Shown here piece by piece: positions 10,268-20,800 of a DNA stretch of 64,000 nucleotides (within the stretch, counting starts at the first letter, position 1; each line of letters begins with the position of its first letter). This DNA comes from Homarus americanus (lineage: Eukaryota; Arthropoda; Malacostraca; Decapoda; Nephropidae). The notes beneath the pieces are model-generated. The model saw nothing but the letters and a program-made list of their open reading frames with translations. It did not search any database and was not told where the DNA came from. The position numbers and the translations under genes are program-made. Where the stretch lies: assembly GCF_018991925.1 (NCBI RefSeq), contig NW_024732415.1, positions 2,788,724 through 2,852,723 of the forward strand, in the 5' to 3' direction.

Positions 10268-10745
10268 GTGGACGCCTCTTGTAGGGCTCCTGGGAATGCC
10301 CCTGAGGGCACCGTCGCCCCGTGGGTCGCCACCGCCTCTGGAGGGTCCCCTGGGGGTACGGATGACTCTGAGGAGGGCCTCTGGGGTTATCGCTGCCCAT
10401 AAGAAGCGCCCCTGTGGGCGACATTACCCCTTGGCGGTCCCCTGGGATCAACGTTACCCCTTGGAGTGTTCCTGGGGGCGACGTTACCCCTTGGCGGGCC
10501 CGTGGGGGGGCCATCACATGGGAGAGGTTCCGAGCGGGCACTGGTGCCCCTGTGAGGGACTCTGTGGGCGCCACCGCACCTGGGAAGGCCCCTGGGTGCG
10601 CCACCGCCCCTGGCAGGGCCCCTGGGAGTGCCGCCACCCAGGGGCTCCTGGGGGCGCCACTACACCTGAGAGGTCCCTTGGGGACACCGGTGCCACTGGG
10701 AGGGACCCTGTGGGCACCACCGCACCTGGGAAGGCCCCTGGGTGT

Positions 10746-11569
10746 TTTAACGATTTACAGCGGTTTTACAACTACGGGTTTTAAAAAGTTTGTACACTTA
10801 ATACATTCACCAGTCAACAAAAATGATGATTAAGTTACATTAACTTCGTTCTTAATTTTGAGGTTATACTACATTACTGCCCCTCAACAGTTAAGGTCTT
10901 TAAGGGCGTATATTATTAGTAGTAATTACACTAGTCTTCAAAGTTGAAAAATAAAGATAATTATATTAATTTTGTTATTCGTTGAGTAATAAAGACAGTC
11001 ATCGTATTGAAGTCTTCCAGTTAACACAATTAGAGATTCGTTAAAACATGATGTATTGGAAGCCTTAAGTTATTATTGTTGTATATAGTTGAATACAGTT
11101 GCCCAAGACCGTATTTTTTCCGAAACTCACCAATTTAATAAATGAACCAAGCGATATCATTTCATTAATGTAATCAATGTTTGTAAAATTATTTCTTTCA
11201 CCAACTATTAATATCGTGAAGTTTACTCATATTTACATCTCTTATACTGAAGACTTAAGCTTACCGCATTCTTGGCCTTAAAATATTATCATTGCTGTTT
11301 ATTTATCTTATTCAGGGGGTGAGAGTTACCGTACTCTGGGGGTTGAGAGTTACCGCACTCGGGGGTTGAGAGTTACCGCACTCGGGGGTGAATAAAGAGG
11401 TTGTTGTGAGTAAGAAGGTCCTAAGGGAAGGGTCCCCACTCCCACATATTGACTTGCTTCATCTGCCCTCTAGCCTCATGGGAACTGTTAGGAAAGTCTC
11501 CATTTTGTGCTCAAGATAATGCTTTTGTGAAATTGGCTTTTTTTATGCTCTGCGTTGGCCCAGTGGGTT
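10746..11569. other. AT-rich non-coding stretch with a short 23-24 bp tandem repeat
   Basis: Immediately after the satellite the base composition drops sharply. The only structure I see is three copies of a GGGGGTTGAGAGTTACCG-type unit at 11321-11395. No exon signals stand out. Confidence 0.6.
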
Positions 11570-11579
11570 GTGCCTTGTT

Positions 11580-11762
11580 TATGTCTGTCTGTTTGCCCGT
11601 CTTTCTCTTTGTATTATATGCCTGAGATTGTCTGTTTCTGTCTGTCTGTTTGCCTGTCTCTGTACTATATGACCGAGTCTGTTTCTGTCTGTCTGTTTGC
11701 CCGTCTTTCTATCTGTACTAAATGTCTAAGCCTGTCTTTTTCTGTCTATCTGTCCATTGTAT
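11580..11762. repeat. degenerate ~64-68 bp tandem repeat, three copies
   Basis: Each unit has a TGTCTGTCTGTTTGCC core followed by CTGTACTATATG or a close variant. The frame through it gives Cys-Leu-Ser-Val-rich peptides but starts in simple sequence, so I do not call a gene. Confidence 0.6.
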
Positions 11763-12691
11763 TTTGTGTCAGTGGGTTTTTAACATTTATGTGGGCATTA
11801 ACCTATGTTCTGAGTATTTATATAAAGTATATTTGTCAGATGGTTAGGTTAGCTTTGGTTAGGTTATACATTTAGATCAATAAACCTTCCGAGTTAATAA
11901 ACCTCAACGCTTTGCCGTAGTTGTTTAAATCTCACACGTAATATGTCTCGTGCTTGTCCGTTTGTTTGTATGTCAACATGTGTGTGTGTGTGTGTGTATG
12001 TGTGTGCCTGTCAGTTAACTGGTCTTACAAGGCATGTGCTAATATAAATGCCGTACCATGATAATCTGCTTTGATCAGCGGGCAAATCTTTGAGGTGCCA
12101 AGTGACTTATGACGTTTGTTCTAGAAATTATTAAGTCTTTTACTGTTTAGTTTTGACACCTTAGTGTACAACTTACTTCATACAGTGACTTAAAATTATG
12201 AAGAAAAGAGACGAAACTACACATAGATCTTCATTAGTAAAGTACAGTACTGTGTGACTGTGTGGAATTATGTTATCAACTCTAAAAAATCTGTTATCTT
12301 AGTAAAAAAGTTGTGGTATAAATTCTTATTTTTTTACACAATGGAATTTTTTTCTTTAAATAAATATTCAGAAGACATTCCGCTGGGTAAGGTGATATTT
12401 TCCTGCACTATACATGAAAATAAGTAATGTACTTTATCTGATGTTATGATGTAGTTAGGTTAGTTGATTTATTTGCACTTTAGCTTCATGTGGCGAAGAG
12501 CTATATTTTAGCTGATGGTAGCTGTGTGGTGGAATAGTTTAACTTGGCAAGGTGAAAAGTGCCACAGTTGAGTGTAGCAAATTACAATCTAAACTGTGTC
12601 AGAAGCTGGACTGTCACAACAAACACCAGCTAAATCATAACTTTTCTCATTGGATAAAGCTAACCTGCCAGCATCTTACACCAGCTAGAAC
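11763..12691. other. AT-rich DNA with a GT microsatellite; right part enriched in AGCTA motifs
   Basis: There is a TTAGGTTAG-like stretch near 11840-11866, a GT run at 11979-11998, and from 12480 repeated TAGCT/AGCTA pentamers. A short frame, ATG at 12341 with A at -3 and G at +4, reads 15 codons into a GTAAGG donor at 12387; this is too short to call. Confidence 0.5.
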
Positions 12692-15641
12692 CAGTGGTTC
12701 TCAACCTTTTTCACTCCATTCCCCCCTTGAGGAATTTTCAACATCTTCGTGGCCTCCTTCATTTTTCTCCCCCCACAAATAATGTTGAAAAATAAAATGC
12801 AGATGAAGACAATACCCTTATTTTAATTTCAAGGTTGACAAACATCATTATCTTATATTTTGATAGACTTACATGATTTACAAAACTGACGTCACTAGAC
12901 TAGAGTGACTACTAGACAAGCCTCACAGCAAACTTGAATTTGGTTGGGAAAAAGTTCATATGACCTCTGCATATTTTGTCACAGCTCAATGGGAAGGCTG
13001 ACATTGTTTCCTTTCAGTCAGGTGACTGATCCGAGGTTGTGTCACTGACAATGCACATCTCATGTCCGGATCCACATCCAGTTGGTTCCGGCTTTTACTC
13101 TTTATACGTAGAAGGGTGGAGAAACCAGATTTGCATAAATAGGTAGTTGAAAGAGTCAAGAGGACTCGAAGTGCAATCTCGCTAACTTTTGGATATGACT
13201 GATACATTGAGCACCAGAATACAGTCAGAGATCTTTCTTCATAGAGATCTTTGGCAGCAGAATCATTCTTGAGATCAATAAATTCGTCCTGAACAACATT
13301 GGGAATTGTAGCAATATCAAGAGTGCCAGAGAAAGGATTCCTCACCAATTTCCCATCTTCCTCCTCGAATTCTGGGAAATACTTTTTGAGCTCACTTTCC
13401 AAGGATTTCAGGTGCTGAGTGATTTCAGTTTTGAGTGATGGGTCAAGCAGATGATCTACATTCTCATCAAGAACAGTTGAAAGATTCTCAAACATGGCAA
13501 CATTTCCTGCATTGACTTTCCTTTGCCACTTCTGGAGCTTGGCAAGAAATGCACGAAGACAATCCATGAGGTGAAACACATTTCTGTCCTTGCCCTGCAG
13601 CTTGAGATTCAACCTGTTTAGCTGCTCAAATATATCTGCTAAATATGCAAGACGAGGCTCCCACAACACCTCATTGAAGTGACTTAATAGATCATCTTTC
13701 CCTTGAACTTCCAGGAACAACTTAAGCTCTCCGCGAAGTTCAAACACTCGAGTCACAACATTACACCTTGGGAAAGCCAGCGCACTTTGGAGTAAAAGAG
13801 GAGGGCTTCATGCTCTGAATCCATGTCTCTACAAAGGTTCTGGAAAAAGCGAGAGTTCAGATCTCCAGCTTTGACACAGTTGACACATTTGACCACTACC
13901 TCCAGGATCTTGCAAAGTTCATCAGGGAGGGTTTTCGACGCCAGTGCAAAATGATGGATCATACAATGGATCCCCTTGGCATTCGGAGCTACTTCCTTGA
14001 CACGCTTCTGGAACCCCGATTTTGATCCCATCATCGCCGGAGCCCCATCCGTACAGACTCCACAACAATTATCCCAGCTGATCCTGTTAGCTGTGAAGAA
14101 AGAAGACAGCTTTTCCATCACATCTACATCTGTTGTGGTGGTCTCAAGCTGTGTACAGAGCAGATATTCCTCCCTGAGTAGCTGTGCACAAGAACTCACG
14201 TCCGTTGACTCATCCAGCTGTATTGTAAACATACCAGTTGGAGATAATTTGATCTCCTGTATCACTTTTTCCTTTATGTCATCTGACATTTCATTAATTC
14301 TCCGTTTCACTGTATCGTTTGACAAGGAAATTTGTTGAATTTTACGTTCACTTGCCTCTCCAAGAACCTGTTTGACCATTTTTAAAGCACATGGCTTAAT
14401 TAAAGTTTCCCCAATTGTATGGGGCTTCTTTTGCTTTGCTATTTTCGAGGGAAACCTCGTATGATGCCTCAACTACAATCCGTTCATGGCGCCTGAAGAA
14501 ATCGGTGTCTCTCTCCGCATACTGTGGATGGATCGTCATCAGAAGATGCTTCAGCTTACTAGGCCTCATAGAATCGTTCCCCAGCACTTTGAAGCACAGC
14601 ACAGTGAGGTTTCTCAATGCCATCAGCGAGGATTGACGTAAATCCGTAGTTAATGTATCCATCGATGTACTTCCTCTTCTTAGCAACACTAGTAGCCATC
14701 ACAAATCTAGAGAAAATAAAAAAGACAATGTCAGAACAGACAAACAGACAAGTGATAAAGACTAAAGAATGATAAAGAAGGACAGATAAATAGGACAAGA
14801 GTTAGAATGGTAAAAACACACACACACATTCACATACATAACACGCCCATGCACTCACACATAAAGCACACATACAGTCATACACAAACATGCACACGGG
14901 TAAACATTCACACTCAAGTTAGCAAGCTGAAGTGTACTTCCTGTAAACAAGAACACTCCTCCTTTGACAAACACTGCCCAACTTGGGAGAATGAGAAGAA
15001 TAGTGAGTCATACCAATTTAGCACTAAAAATGGTAGGATTATATAAGTAAAGAATGAGTATGAACAACAATGGCACCGATAAATAAGGAAATAATTAATA
15101 AAGGAAGTGTACAAATATTTCACCCACGTAAAGCAGCGACCACATGAATTATGAAACAAAATAAGTAACAACAATTACGGAGTATATTATGCTTGAGTCA
15201 AGCTCAAACACAATATATGGTTCAGAGACAATACACTCCACTGTTTTCGTGATGGTATCCCAGGCCAGACTGAGATCATTCGGTCCTATCACCACTTGCA
15301 AAGGGATGACACACGGACACGTACTGAACAAGTCAGTTCAGCAGCTCGGTCCAGCGCCTGTCACACAGACAGGGACTGGACCTGTGAAATCTTAAATAAT
15401 CCGTAAAAAAAAAAAAATAGCACCAGAGTATGTAAATATTAAAATTGTATTGTCGTTATGATTAATCAAAATGAAAAAAAAAGAATGAAAATTCTCTTCT
15501 GCCAAGTCAAAATAAGTAATTGTTTAATTCAGATTCCCAACATTATTTGGAAACGTACAATTTATAACAGCTCGCCGTGGCTCCCCTAAATTCTTGCCGT
15601 GGCTCCCTTGGGGGGCATGGCCCCCAGGTTGAGAACCACTG
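12692..15641 (-). mobile_element. hAT DNA transposon, nearly complete but decayed
   Basis: The ends are inverted repeats: CAGTGGTTCTCAACCT at 12692 and its reverse complement ending at 15641 (16 identical bp). Flanks are AGCTAGAAC on the left and AGCTAGAC on the right, an 8 bp target duplication with one inserted base, as expected of hAT elements. The length of 2.95 kb is typical. The interior carries a transposase on the minus strand and about 900 bp of non-coding sequence on its 5' side that includes a CA-rich stretch (14807-14905). The element landed inside the AGCTA-rich repeat, and its target site is itself AGCTA. Confidence 0.9.
12986..14699 (-). pseudogene. hAT transposase, ZBED5/FAM200/SCAND3-like, frameshifted
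   Basis: The reading starts at ATG 14699 (MATSVAKKRKY). Domains in order: a BED-type zinc finger (KPHC...C, MRPSKLK.H.....HP); the catalytic RNase-H-like region with IQLDESTD, GVCTDGAPAM, IHCMIHH and VRWLSQG; and the C-terminal hAT dimerisation region (YPKVSEIALRVLLTLSTTYL, CKSGFSTLL) ending at the stop at 12986. The frame changes at about 14595, about 14450 and about 13757, so no intact protein is made; conceptual length is about 570 residues, normal for the family. DDE-type cut-and-paste transposition was its ancestral role. The same family gave rise to domesticated ZBED/FAM200 host genes, but the three frameshifts argue against domestication here. Confidence 0.9.
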
Positions 15642-16330
15642 AGCTAGACTAAATCTCTTTATTCTAAGAAGCTAAAGTAGCACACCATAGTTAACACATA
15701 CTTAAAATAGCTGTATTCATCGAAAGAAACTAAATTTAACTAAACACAAGCTAAACTATAGCTTTTCACCCTATGAAATTTATGCTAGTTAAGCTATTTT
15801 TTTCACTTTTAAAAACTAAATCATTGCATGCCACGACAACAGCTAACGTTAACTAAACTATAGTACTTGCCTTCAGATGCAAAGCTATACCACATTACAC
15901 AGCTAACACCAACCATATGTCTCTTCTTGCCCCGAGAGACTTAATTACCACATCAAACAACTATCAGCTAGCACAACCTATAAGTGGAAGAAGCTAGACA
16001 CACAAAACAGCTAAAAACAGCTAACATAAGATAAACAAAAAATAAGCTATCACACCATGCAGCTAACACCAGATGGCCAATTGTTTTTTCCAGTCAGGCA
16101 GCAAACGCTAAACTTTATTGAATGATTAAAAGCTATTACATCACACGACTAACAGCTAATGATAAACAAAGCATTAATTTCAATATAAAAAGCTAAACTC
16201 TAACATCACACACTAACACGAACAGCTAACACCAGCTAGATTCTTTACGTCGAGTCTCACAAAGCTACACATGATAGGCTTTAGCTTTTGTAGTTATCAT
16301 AAGGTAATTTAACATTGAACAGCTAACCAC
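15642..16330. repeat. AGCTA-rich degenerate repeat
   Basis: More than twenty AGCTA/TAGCT pentamers occur in about 690 bp, mostly as ACAGCTAACAC or AAGCTAAAC-like phrases. Similar phrases continue on the far side of the hAT insertion (12480-12690), so it is one old repeat split by the transposon. No regular period is preserved. Confidence 0.55.
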
Positions 16331-16519
16331 CACCATCAACGCCATCAACTACCACCACCTTCACCATCAACCACCACCATCTTCACCATCAACCACCACC
16401 ATCTTCACCATCAACCACCACCATCTTCACCATCAACCACCACCATCTTCACCATCAACCACCACCATCTTCACCATCAACCACCACCATCTTCACCATC
16501 AACCATCACCATCACCCAC
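16331..16519. repeat. 22 bp minisatellite, about seven copies
   Basis: Unit CTTCACCATCAACCACCACC plus AT, almost perfect from 16381 to 16500, fading at both sides into ACC/ATC-rich sequence. Confidence 0.9.
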
Positions 16520-16636
16520 CATCAACATCAAAGAGAAGTCGTCGATGAAAAACCAACAACTCTTTTTTCTGACCTGAACAAAAATTCCCTCGGTCGAATC
16601 CTTCCTTGACAGGAGACGGGAGATGATCTTTGCTTT

Positions 16637-16638
<2 letters not shown>

Positions 16639-16674
<36 letters not shown>
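16639..16674. repeat. TC microsatellite (18 units)
   Basis: Uninterrupted TC dinucleotides. Confidence 0.97.
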
Positions 16675-16677
<3 letters not shown>

Positions 16678-17499
16678 ATGCATCTCTTTTTCTCCCCCTC
16701 GACCCCTGTCTCTCATACCTTACTCCAGCACGGGGTTATAATAATCTCACCTCCTCGTATGTCTCGTTATCTCACCATTATCTCAATGTTGTGAATCACA
16801 TTTCTCAATCCATTTGAATTTATAGTTTATGTAATAATATAAGACAGTTTATATCAGTGTTACTCAATTACCCTTTGTGTTGGGAACAGTCACACAAATT
16901 TCCTAGCTGGCAAAGATCCGGATGAAAGGTTTAATTTACAATGACGCAATAACAAAGAAATAAGTATACTTTTTGTGATTTATTTCCAGCTACTGGTAGT
17001 TTTAATCTCTAAACGTTTTCAAAATACAAATTATTTAAAAAATGAACTAGTGCTCTGTAAACAAGAAAGAATAACGAGGTCACGCTATGTATTGTACAGT
17101 CGGGTCAAAGGCAACCATCCATCCCTCTCTTGTTGTGGAGCGACCCTGAGGAGAGGAATAAAAAACTGATCCAATTCTCTGTAACACAACAATAGACTGC
17201 GGGTCGTGGTAGGTACTGGGGGCGTTTCATTAATCATCATTAGTGTTAAAAGTGACACTTTGTGTTTCATGCCAAGTTTCTGTAGTTTGGTACAAATGAT
17301 GTGACAGCTAGTTTAAGGCAACGTTGAAGGTGTTAATTGGGGATGTTGGAGAGGTATTTCTTCTTCACTAAATACTTGGTGGAAGAAACAGACTCACAAG
17401 AGTAAGTGGAACCAAAATTGTGAGAATATGCGACTTTGTGCAGGTGACGGGACGAGCTGGAGACACATCCTCTTTCAAGGCCACATTGTATTGTAGTTT
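16675..17499. other. no recognisable feature
   Basis: AT-rich single-copy-looking sequence. A few short frames are present on both strands, none with family resemblance. Its right part may belong to the decayed hAT element that follows. Confidence 0.4.
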
Positions 17500-18420
17500 A
17501 ATTATTTCTATTTGGGTTGGTGCAGCTCACACCCATTTGGATATCTGTTTTGTTTCGTGTGAAAACTCTGAGCCGTTTGTGGCCAGGAAGGGTTGTGATT
17601 GAAGAGCAGCAGCTGTCGTCCTAGAGAGGAATCATTAAAATATGCCTTGAAATCATCAATATGATTCTCGATGAATAGAACATGGTTATGATCTTTCCTC
17701 CTTTGGTTTGTTCCTAAAGTTTGGGGAAGTGAAGGTTCTCTCTGAAGACCATAGGTGAAAAGTTTCACTTTTTTCTGGAAAACTCAAACTGCTGATATCA
17801 GATCACACGCTGTGCTGTTTCCTCCTTGCAGCTTGACATAAAGATCGTCGAGATGAGATGTATTATCTGCTAAAAATGCTACAATTTCCATATTCTTGTC
17901 ATCTTGCAAAATCTCTGAGAACTGGTTTGCCTTAGCACTCGTTTGGTCATTGATGAAATTTTGTATCTCTTTCCCAACTGCTCAACATTTCTCCAAAACC
18001 TCGCCCTTACTGAGCCATCTTACATTGTTGTGCATGAGTCAATCATCATAGCTGGGACTGACCAGTCGGTGAGCCACGCAGCATCTTCTCCATGACCACA
18101 ACACACTCATCCCCCAGACTGACACACAGGACGGATTGGTGGATTATTCAGTGGTATGATAACATGGCAGGATGGTTCTCTCCCTCATCCTAACACTGAA
18201 CCACTGACTTCAGATCTGTCCCTCCCTGTGTTAGTATCCCCTTTCATGGCCTCACACAGTAGCTGCCACCCAACAGGTCCTCACTCAACCTCACCTTTGT
18301 TTCATCATAAAATCTGACAGATGCCAGAAATTGGTCATTGTCAGTAGTATTTGTTGACTCATCTATGGCATACACAAATGCCTGGTGCATTTTTTATGCC
18401 ACCATCAGCTGTACTGTAAG
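17500..18420 (-). pseudogene. second decayed hAT-like transposase fragment (GTF2IRD2/ZBED type)
   Basis: Conceptual minus-strand translation, broken by many stops and shifts, gives recognisable family phrases in the right order. At the high-coordinate end is FVYAIDEST (the IxLDEST catalytic block), then sequence matching the SEDLLG and HNNVRW-like segments, and near 17760 a KLFTYGLQRE segment that resembles the QRKLELF stretch of this family, followed by HVLFIENHIDDFKAYF. It is older and more decayed than the element at 12692. I could not identify its terminal repeats. Confidence 0.55.
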
Positions 18421-18512
18421 TTTAAATAAAATAATTAAAACATGAGAAAAAAAACCCTACTGATTAGAGACGTACAGTATTTTAGAAGAATACTTTATGA
18501 CTTTTCTTCCAG

Positions 18513-18524
18513 AGAGAGAGAGAG

Positions 18525-18569
<45 letters not shown>
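18513..18569. repeat. GA/GATA compound microsatellite
   Basis: GA run, then four GATA units, then GA again. Confidence 0.95.
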
Positions 18570-18570
<1 letters not shown>

Positions 18571-18572
<2 letters not shown>

Positions 18573-18655
18573 TGGGGCTGGGGCCCGCATCAAAGCTCGC
18601 CGCGGTTTGGATTCGAACCGCGGTCCGCTGATTGATTAGTGCTGGTATATATGAT
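18571..18655 (-). repeat. possible SINE relic with pol III B box
   Basis: On the minus strand there is GGTTCGAATCC, an exact tRNA-type B box, set in a self-complementary GCGGTTCGAATCC...AACCGC context and followed by a CT-rich tail, the complement of the adjacent GA microsatellite. A clear A box or cloverleaf is not visible, so it is not a tRNA gene. Simple-repeat tails are common in tRNA-derived SINEs. Confidence 0.35.
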
Positions 18656-18706
18656 TAAATAAACACACCTTATGTACAAACAAACAAAGCCAATGTTCAA
18701 ACAAAA

Positions 18707-18783
18707 TAAGTTAGGTACACATGTAAACAGTGTTTGTGCAAAGTGACTTTGCACAAACACTGTTTACATGTGGACCTAACTTA
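18707..18783. repeat. near-perfect 77 bp palindrome
   Basis: Two 38 bp arms (18707-18744 and 18746-18783) around a single G, with one mismatch (37 of 38 pairs). The arms start TAAGTTAGGT and meet at TGCAAAGTGACTTTGCA. The arm sequence does not extend beyond the palindrome. Confidence 0.95.
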
Positions 18784-18869
18784 CTGCAAACACAAGCACA
18801 TGATCGTCTATGACTAGTGAAATATAAAAAAAAAACATATTAGTTATCGTTATTTGGTAATTATCCCTA

Positions 18870-18978
18870 TTATACTATATTATATTATATTATATTATAT
18901 TATATTATATTATATTATATAATATTATATTATATTATATTATATTATATAATATTATATTATATTATATTATATTAT
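18870..18978. repeat. TATAT/ATATT pentanucleotide satellite
   Basis: About 20 five-base units, with two slips to AATAT. Confidence 0.95.
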
Positions 18979-18984
18979 GTCTAA

Positions 18985-19040
18985 ATCAAATGTAAGTTTG
19001 TATATTTTCAGCCACCGGCTGCAACTCTATTAATAAACCG

Positions 19041-19111
<71 letters not shown>
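18985..19111 (+). mobile_element. 5'-truncated LINE 3' end with ATT tail
   Basis: TGTATATTTTCAGCC, a GGCTG hairpin partner, TATTAATAAACCG, then about 23 ATT units. The same layout (TGTATATTTTCAGCC, GGCTG, CAATAAACC, ATT repeats) occurs in reverse at 52265-52362, next to a LINE ORF2 C-terminus. This is therefore a very short 3' fragment of the same non-LTR retrotransposon family. Confidence 0.7.

Positions 19112-19137
<26 letters not shown>
19112..19137. repeat. CA microsatellite
   Basis: Thirteen CA units directly after the ATT tail. Confidence 0.96.
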
Positions 19138-19510
19138 TGTTCTATTAAGGAGAACACTAAAACCGCCAAAGGCAGTCGTATTTTTTTATTCAAAATACTT
19201 CAATTACCGAGGTTATTAAAATCAGTTCATTAATTCTTTATATCCACAACCAACAACTTTTTTGCGTTTCACATCAATCGAAATATTTGATTTGGCTCCA
19301 GTAAAAACTTGTAAACCTCAGGTGACTGAAGCCTGACCCCCCCCCCCCGGCCTGACCTCCATGTTAACACCTTGATATGATGACCTCTTGCACCTTCACC
19401 CGTCACCTGTGGACCTTCTCCACACTCCCGACTATTCACGCTTTTTGTTGGAAGGTTTCACGTTATAATCATTGCGTAGTGAGGGGCTCTTGGTTCTGTT
19501 TTATTAAATA

Positions 19511-19648
19511 ATGCATAATATCGCTAAAGGAATCACCTCAAGATTGGCCCCCCGGCTGTTTAACCTGATGATGAAGCACCCTGACGCTTCTGTTGACGTT
19601 GTCAAACATACGGTACAGACGCTGGTGGCGGTGGTCGACGCCACATAA
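19511..19648 (+). CDS. small ORF or exon, 45 codons, unknown
   Basis: ATG at 19511, stop TAA at 19646, with an in-frame stop just upstream (TAA ATA ATG). The peptide starts MHNIAKGITSRLAPRLFNLM and ends with a Val-rich amphipathic stretch (VDVVKHTVQTLVAVVDAT). Residue usage is balanced and the third codon positions are mostly G or C, unlike the AT-rich surroundings; this is what drew attention. I recognise no family. It could be a chance frame, or an exon whose real ends lie elsewhere. Confidence 0.28.
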   Translation: MHNIAKGITSRLAPRLFNLMMKHPDASVDVVKHTVQTLVAVVDAT

Positions 19649-20132
19649 CATAACCCTAACTACACAACTTTGAGAGGTCTAAGCTATATCAACTAAACTA
19701 CACACCAACTATCAGGCACCACAGCAAACAACTGTACAAGAAAACACACCTGCCTGCACAAACATACACCTGTCTGCAGACAGGTTCCGTTAATTCAGGG
19801 CCACAAGTGTCTAGTTACAGGTATACAGTTGTTAATATGTATATGGGTTCACGGCTGAATAGCCTGGCTGTCTATGTAACCTATGTAGGCTGTGTAAACT
19901 ACCAGGTTATTCAACCGGTTACGGCTGAATAGCCACTGCCTATTTTATATTTATTCATTCTTTGTAAGCCGGTGTGACGGAAGCTGAGCAAAAGCTATTA
20001 GCTTGTACTGTGTTACTGTGTGTCGGTCCTACCAAGTACGAGCTGCTGTGTTGTAAAACGTAAACAAAAATTAAAGCTTTTAGTAAAAAACTGTACACGC
20101 CTGGCCGCCTGACCTACAGTGATTTACTTGCA
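19649..20132. other. no recognisable gene; short duplicated phrase
   Basis: The phrase CGGCTGAATAGCC occurs twice, about 70 bp apart (19851-19866 and 19921-19935). Otherwise unremarkable. Confidence 0.5.
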
Positions 20133-20217
20133 TATATATATATATTTCATGTAAATCCACAATGAAAACGTGGATAAGATAAATCTTGATAAAATCACAC
20201 GGGAAAATGGAAACAAC

Positions 20218-20281
20218 GGAGTACCTTAGCTTTCGTCTTTATTCAAGATGTCTTGAATAAAGACGAAAGCTAAGGTACTCC
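20218..20281. repeat. perfect 31 bp inverted repeat with 2 bp spacer
   Basis: Arms 20218-20248 and 20251-20281 are exact reverse complements (GGAGTACCTTAGC ... GCTAAGGTACTCC). It lies between two TA microsatellite regions. Confidence 0.96.
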
Positions 20282-20287
20282 ATTCAT

Positions 20288-20290
<3 letters not shown>

Positions 20291-20367
<77 letters not shown>
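20291..20367. repeat. TA microsatellite (about 38 units)
   Basis: Uninterrupted TA. Confidence 0.97.
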
Positions 20368-20369
<2 letters not shown>

Positions 20370-20429
20370 TGATAAGGAAAGAAGAAAACACTTCGTGTTT
20401 TTCTTGCTTTCTTATACCTACCTAGATCA

Positions 20430-20449
20430 CGCACCTACAGTGATTTACT

Positions 20450-20530
<81 letters not shown>
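20430..20530. repeat. repeated phrase plus second TA microsatellite
   Basis: CCTACAGTGATTTACTTGCA precedes the TA run here and also at 20113-20132, where a short TA run follows. The copies are 320 bp apart and bracket the perfect palindrome and the first TA run. Confidence 0.85.
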
Positions 20531-20533
<3 letters not shown>

Positions 20534-20569
20534 GAAGACCACAGGTTTGAAGACAGAGCTGAAATTTAG

Positions 20570-20612
20570 TGTACTGTACTGTAGTGTACTGTACTGTAGT
20601 GTACTGTGCTGT
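20570..20612. repeat. TGTAC/TGTAG pentanucleotide repeat
   Basis: About nine five-base units. Confidence 0.85.
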
Positions 20613-20800
20613 ACCTGCACACCGAAAGTGAAGATGGAGGAGTATGGGAGGTTGGCCTTAATTGTCGGTCCTTAAAAAATGTCTACATCAGGGGCTGGGC
20701 CTCTGCTCACGACCACAGTCTTTAATATAAAACCGATACTTTTTTTTTTGGGTGTGCATTTATTTTTGGCCACGGATAATGATAAGGATATAGTGTAGAG

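Larger units (their letters stand above)
1..10745. repeat. GC-rich macrosatellite, 12 conserved modules separated by 30/31 bp minisatellite arrays
   Basis: Two parts alternate. The first is a conserved ~296 bp module running from CACTATCACTGGATTGACC to GGTCTCCAGGTA. The second is a GC-rich block of degenerate ~30 or 31 bp units, each containing CCCCTGGGG. Unit spacing, measured between module starts, is mostly 770-940 bp; exceptions are 506 bp (deleted unit) and 1200 bp (LTR insertion). Within the blocks, unit subtypes occur in a similar order in each copy (GACGTTACCCCTTGG type, then CACCACACCTGAGAGG, CACCGGTGCCCCTG, CACCGCCCCTGGCAGG, CGACACCCCTGGGAG). The array starts before the window and ends abruptly at about 10745, where AT-rich DNA begins. 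Many open frames cross it because 30 bp is divisible by three, but 31 bp units shift frame, so I treat it as non-coding satellite. Confidence 0.93.

Noticed and set aside
12552..12782. 76-codon plus-strand frame
   Set aside because: It crosses the left end of the hAT element and has no family resemblance.
13976..14338. 120-codon plus-strand frame
   Set aside because: Antisense shadow of the transposase core on the minus strand.
18600..18640. tRNA gene suggested by GGTTCGAATCC
   Set aside because: No acceptor stem, D-arm or anticodon arm can be drawn; at best a SINE relic.
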